Program-made: the position numbers and the translations under genes
Assembly: GCA_003451355.1 (NCBI GenBank)
Contig: DMDX01000095.1
Span: 253-8,318 of the forward strand
Reading direction: 5' to 3'
From: Cryomorphaceae bacterium
GTDB taxonomy: Bacteria; Bacteroidota; Bacteroidia; Flavobacteriales; Schleiferiaceae
DNA length: 8,066 nt
Notes under the pieces: generated by a model
Database searches by the model: none
What the model was told of the DNA's origin: nothing
The model's input: the letters and a program-made list of their open reading frames with translations, nothing else
Shown here: positions 6,273 through 8,066 of the stretch, piece after piece
Layout: every line of letters starts with the position of its first letter
Numbering within the stretch: position 1 is the first letter of the stretch

Positions 6273-6288
6273 TGGCACGACCTGTGCA
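6273..6288 (+). promoter_or_regulatory. Sigma-54 (RpoN) type -24/-12 promoter for groESL
   Basis: TGGCACGACCTGTGCA fits the sigma-54 consensus TGGCACG-N4-TTGCA with one mismatch (G for the first T of the -12 box). The invariant GG (6274-6275) and GC (6286-6287) are at the canonical 12-base offset. A transcription start near 6298 would leave a leader of about 54 bases to the groES ATG. No well-spaced TTTG/TAnnTTTG housekeeping pair is visible in the gap. The gene for a sigma-54 activator lies about 2 kb upstream. Confidence 0.6.
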
Positions 6289-6351
6289 CCGTGTGGTGCG
6301 AACTCCGAAGAGGGGTTCGTAACTACGAATAACCAAACTAGAATAGACACT

Positions 6352-6630
6352 ATGGCTGATTTGACCATTCGTCCGCTGGCTGACCGCGTAATTGTTGAGC
6401 CCGCGGCGGCAGAGACCAAGACGGCGTCGGGCATCATCATCCCCGACACCGCACAAGAGAAGCCCCAGCGCGGAATCGTTCGCGCGGTAGGCAACGGCAA
6501 AAAAGATGAGCCGATGACCGTTAAAGTTGGGGACACGGTGCTGTACGCGAAGTACGCCGGTTCCGAAATTAAGTACGAAGGCACAGACTTTTTGATCATG
6601 CGTGAGTCCGACATTTTAGCAATTATTTAA
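6352..6630 (+). CDS. groES: Co-chaperonin GroES (10 kDa)
   Basis: Forms the heptameric lid of the GroEL folding chamber in the cytoplasm. The 92 residues cover the whole family length: [46 protein letters not shown], including the mobile loop (about 16-31, ending in the GroEL-binding IIIPD), then [36 protein letters not shown], ending in the conserved RESDILA. The ATG at 6352 is chosen over an in-frame ATG at 6244: the extra 36 residues are Cys/Thr-rich, have no counterpart in GroES, and would overlap the sigma-54 promoter and palindrome. The start is preceded by GAATAGACACT, without a Shine-Dalgarno motif. groEL follows after 12 nt, so the two form one operon. Confidence 0.97.
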   Translation: MADLTIRPLADRVIVEPAAAETKTASGIIIPDTAQEKPQRGIVRAVGNGKKDEPMTVKVGDTVLYAKYAGSEIKYEGTDFLIMRESDILAII

Positions 6631-6642
6631 TACGAATAAACC

Positions 6643-8066
6643 ATGAGTGCAAAAGATATCAAGTTTGATGTGGCCGCCCGCGACGGAATGCGCGCTGGCG
6701 TTGATGCCCTAGCCAATGCGGTTAAGGTTACCCTCGGCCCCAAAGGCCGCAACGTAATCATTGAGAAGTCATTTGGCCCCCCTCAAGTGACCAAGGACGG
6801 CGTGACTGTTGCCAAAGAAATTACGCTCGAAGACAAAATTCAAAACCTCGGCGCCCAGATGGTGAAAGAGGTTGCGAGCAAGACTGCGGATATCGCCGGC
6901 GACGGAACGACCACTGCCACTGTCCTTGCGCAAGCGATTATCAGTCAAGGCCACAAGAACGTAGCTGCGGGTGCCAACCCGATGGACCTTAAGCGCGGAA
7001 TCGACAAGGCCGTTGCAGTTGTCGTTGAAAACTTGCGCAGCCAGTCGCAAGAGGTGGGTGACAACAACCAAAAGGTGGAGCAGGTTGCTACGATTTCGGC
7101 TAACAATGACCCCGCAATTGGTGCATTGATTGCTCAGGCCATGGCCAAGGTAAAAAAAGAGGGTGTAATCACCGTCGAAGAAGCCAAGGGAACCGAAACC
7201 TACGTCGACGTCGTTGAGGGTATGCAGTTTGACCGCGGATACCTTTCGGCCTACTTCGTAACCAATACCGAGAAGATGGTGGCTGATCTAGATCACCCAT
7301 TTATCTTGATCTACGACAAGAAAATCAGCAGCATGAAGGAACTGCTTCCCGTGCTCGAGCCCGTAGCTCAGACCGGAAAGCCTTTGCTCATCATCGCTGA
7401 AGACGTAGACGGCGAAGCACTCGGAACCCTTGTGGTCAACAAGATCCGCGGAGCCCTGAAGATTGCAGCTGTAAAAGCTCCAGGATTCGGAGACCGCCGC
7501 AAGGCCATGCTCGAAGACATCGCCATTCTTACCGGCGGTACGCTGATCAGTGAGGAGCGCGGTTTTAAGCTTGAGAACGCCACGATGGATATGCTCGGGA
7601 CCGCTGAGAAAATCACAATCGATAAGGACAATACCACCATCGTAAATGGTGCGGGTAGTACTGAAGACATTCAAGGTCGAGTGCACCAAATCAAGGCTCA
7701 AATCGAAACAACGACCAGCGACTACGACCGCGAGAAGCTCCAGGAGCGCCTTGCCAAGTTGGCCGGTGGCGTAGCTGTGCTCTACGTGGGTGCCGCCTCT
7801 GAAGTTGAGATGAAAGAGAAGAAGGACCGCGTCGACGATGCACTTGCAGCTACCCGCGCAGCCATTGAAGAGGGTATTGTTCCGGGCGGAGGCGTCGCAC
7901 TGGTGCGCGCCACCGAAGCGCTTGCAAATCTAGAAGGGGTCAACTTCGACGAGACGACCGGTATCAAGATCATCGCACGTGCAATCGAAGAGCCCCTTCG
8001 CGTCATCGTAGGTAACGCGGGCCTCGAAGGCTCGGTAATCGTTGCCAAGGTGAAAGAAGGCAAGGG
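6643..8066 (+). CDS. groEL: Chaperonin GroEL (60 kDa), C-terminus cut by window edge
   Basis: ATP-driven double-ring chaperonin that folds cytosolic proteins with GroES. The 474 complete codons visible show the family blocks in order. [25 protein letters not shown] (29-53) includes nucleotide-pocket Asp52. The [14 protein letters not shown] block includes Asp87. [10 protein letters not shown] is at the equatorial-intermediate boundary. The apical domain contains [13 protein letters not shown] and [23 protein letters not shown], followed by [22 protein letters not shown]. The signature [12 protein letters not shown] and the preceding DDALAATRA (catalytic Asp near 398) are present. The sequence stops within the [12 protein letters not shown] region, so about 70 residues including the C-terminal tail are missing. 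Codons are intact throughout. The start at 6643 gives [21 protein letters not shown], the standard N-terminus, 12 nt after groES with the A-rich leader GAATAAACC. Confidence 0.98.
   Translation, partial: MSAKDIKFDVAARDGMRAGVDALANAVKVTLGPKGRNVIIEKSFGPPQVTKDGVTVAKEITLEDKIQNLGAQMVKEVASKTADIAGDGTTTATVLAQAIISQGHKNVAAGANPMDLKRGIDKAVAVVVENLRSQSQEVGDNNQKVEQVATISANNDPAIGALIAQAMAKVKKEGVITVEEAKGTETYVDVVEGMQFDRGYLSAYFVTNTEKMVADLDHPFILIYDKKISSMKELLPVLEPVAQTGKPLLIIAEDVDGEALGTLVVNKIRGALKIAAVKAPGFGDRRKAMLEDIAILTGGTLISEERGFKLENATMDMLGTAEKITIDKDNTTIVNGAGSTEDIQGRVHQIKAQIETTTSDYDREKLQERLAKLAGGVAVLYVGAASEVEMKEKKDRVDDALAATRAAIEEGIVPGGGVALVRATEALANLEGVNFDETTGIKIIARAIEEPLRVIVGNAGLEGSVIVAKVKEGK

Larger units (their letters stand above)
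6206..6351 (+). promoter_or_regulatory. secG-groES intergenic regulatory region
   Basis: A 146-base gap holding, in order, a degenerate CTGACA half-motif at 6214-6219, the GACATTATGTC palindrome inside a larger hairpin (6231-6254), a sigma-54 type promoter (6273-6288), and a short inverted repeat GCACC-GTGT-GGTGC (6286-6299) overlapping the -12 box and predicted start. The last 50 bases are the groES leader, A-rich near the ATG. I see no CIRCE element (TTAGCACTC-N9-GAGTGCTAA), so HrcA-type control is not indicated. Confidence 0.65.

Noticed and set aside
6244..6351. In-frame N-terminal extension of GroES (36 residues with two Cys)
   Set aside because: The extension covers the sigma-54 promoter and half of the palindrome, is unlike any GroES N-terminus, and the ATG at 6352 gives the exact family length.
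6206..6351. CIRCE/HrcA operator upstream of groESL
   Set aside because: No TTAGCACTC-N9-GAGTGCTAA or close variant is present in the gap.

Overview
The window looks like a chromosomal core region from a member of the Bacteroidota, probably Flavobacteriia or a relative, with moderately high GC. Three things point there. The gene order miaB, sigma-54 activator, lptE, repeat-linker protein, secG, then groES-groEL is one I associate with that phylum. The MiaB and LptE sequences have phylum-style features. The start codons are preceded by A-rich stretches rather than Shine-Dalgarno motifs. No mobile element, CRISPR array, tRNA or rRNA was seen, and no stretch longer than 150 bases lacks a gene.

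Layout. Bases 1-1000 (minus strand) are the N-terminal 333 codons of DNA topoisomerase I (topA), cut by the window edge just past the active-site tyrosine. A 110-base divergent intergenic region follows. On the plus strand comes a tightly packed run of six genes: miaB, a small secreted protein of unknown function, a receiver-less sigma-54 enhancer-binding protein, the lipoprotein lptE, a low-complexity-linker protein and secG. The first four junctions overlap (three are ATGA overlaps of 4 nt, one is 7 nt) and the last gap is 11 nt, so this is very likely one translationally coupled operon. After a 146-base gap comes groES-groEL, with groEL cut by the right edge.

How the parts relate. TopA relaxes negative supercoils. 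MiaB thiomethylates tRNA A37. LptE helps LptD insert lipopolysaccharide in the outer membrane. SecG assists the Sec translocon. GroES/GroEL fold cytosolic proteins. The most notable regulatory signal is a 20-base near-repeat (18/20 identical) centred on the palindrome GACA-N3-TGTC, found once upstream of miaB and once upstream of groES. At groES it is followed by a well-spaced sigma-54 type -24/-12 promoter. Because the miaB operon itself encodes a sigma-54 activator, the simplest hypothesis is that this protein binds the palindrome, drives groESL through sigma-54 and acts on its own operon. This is an inference from arrangement and needs binding data. At the secG-groES junction the same palindrome also sits inside a GC-rich hairpin that could terminate the upstream operon.
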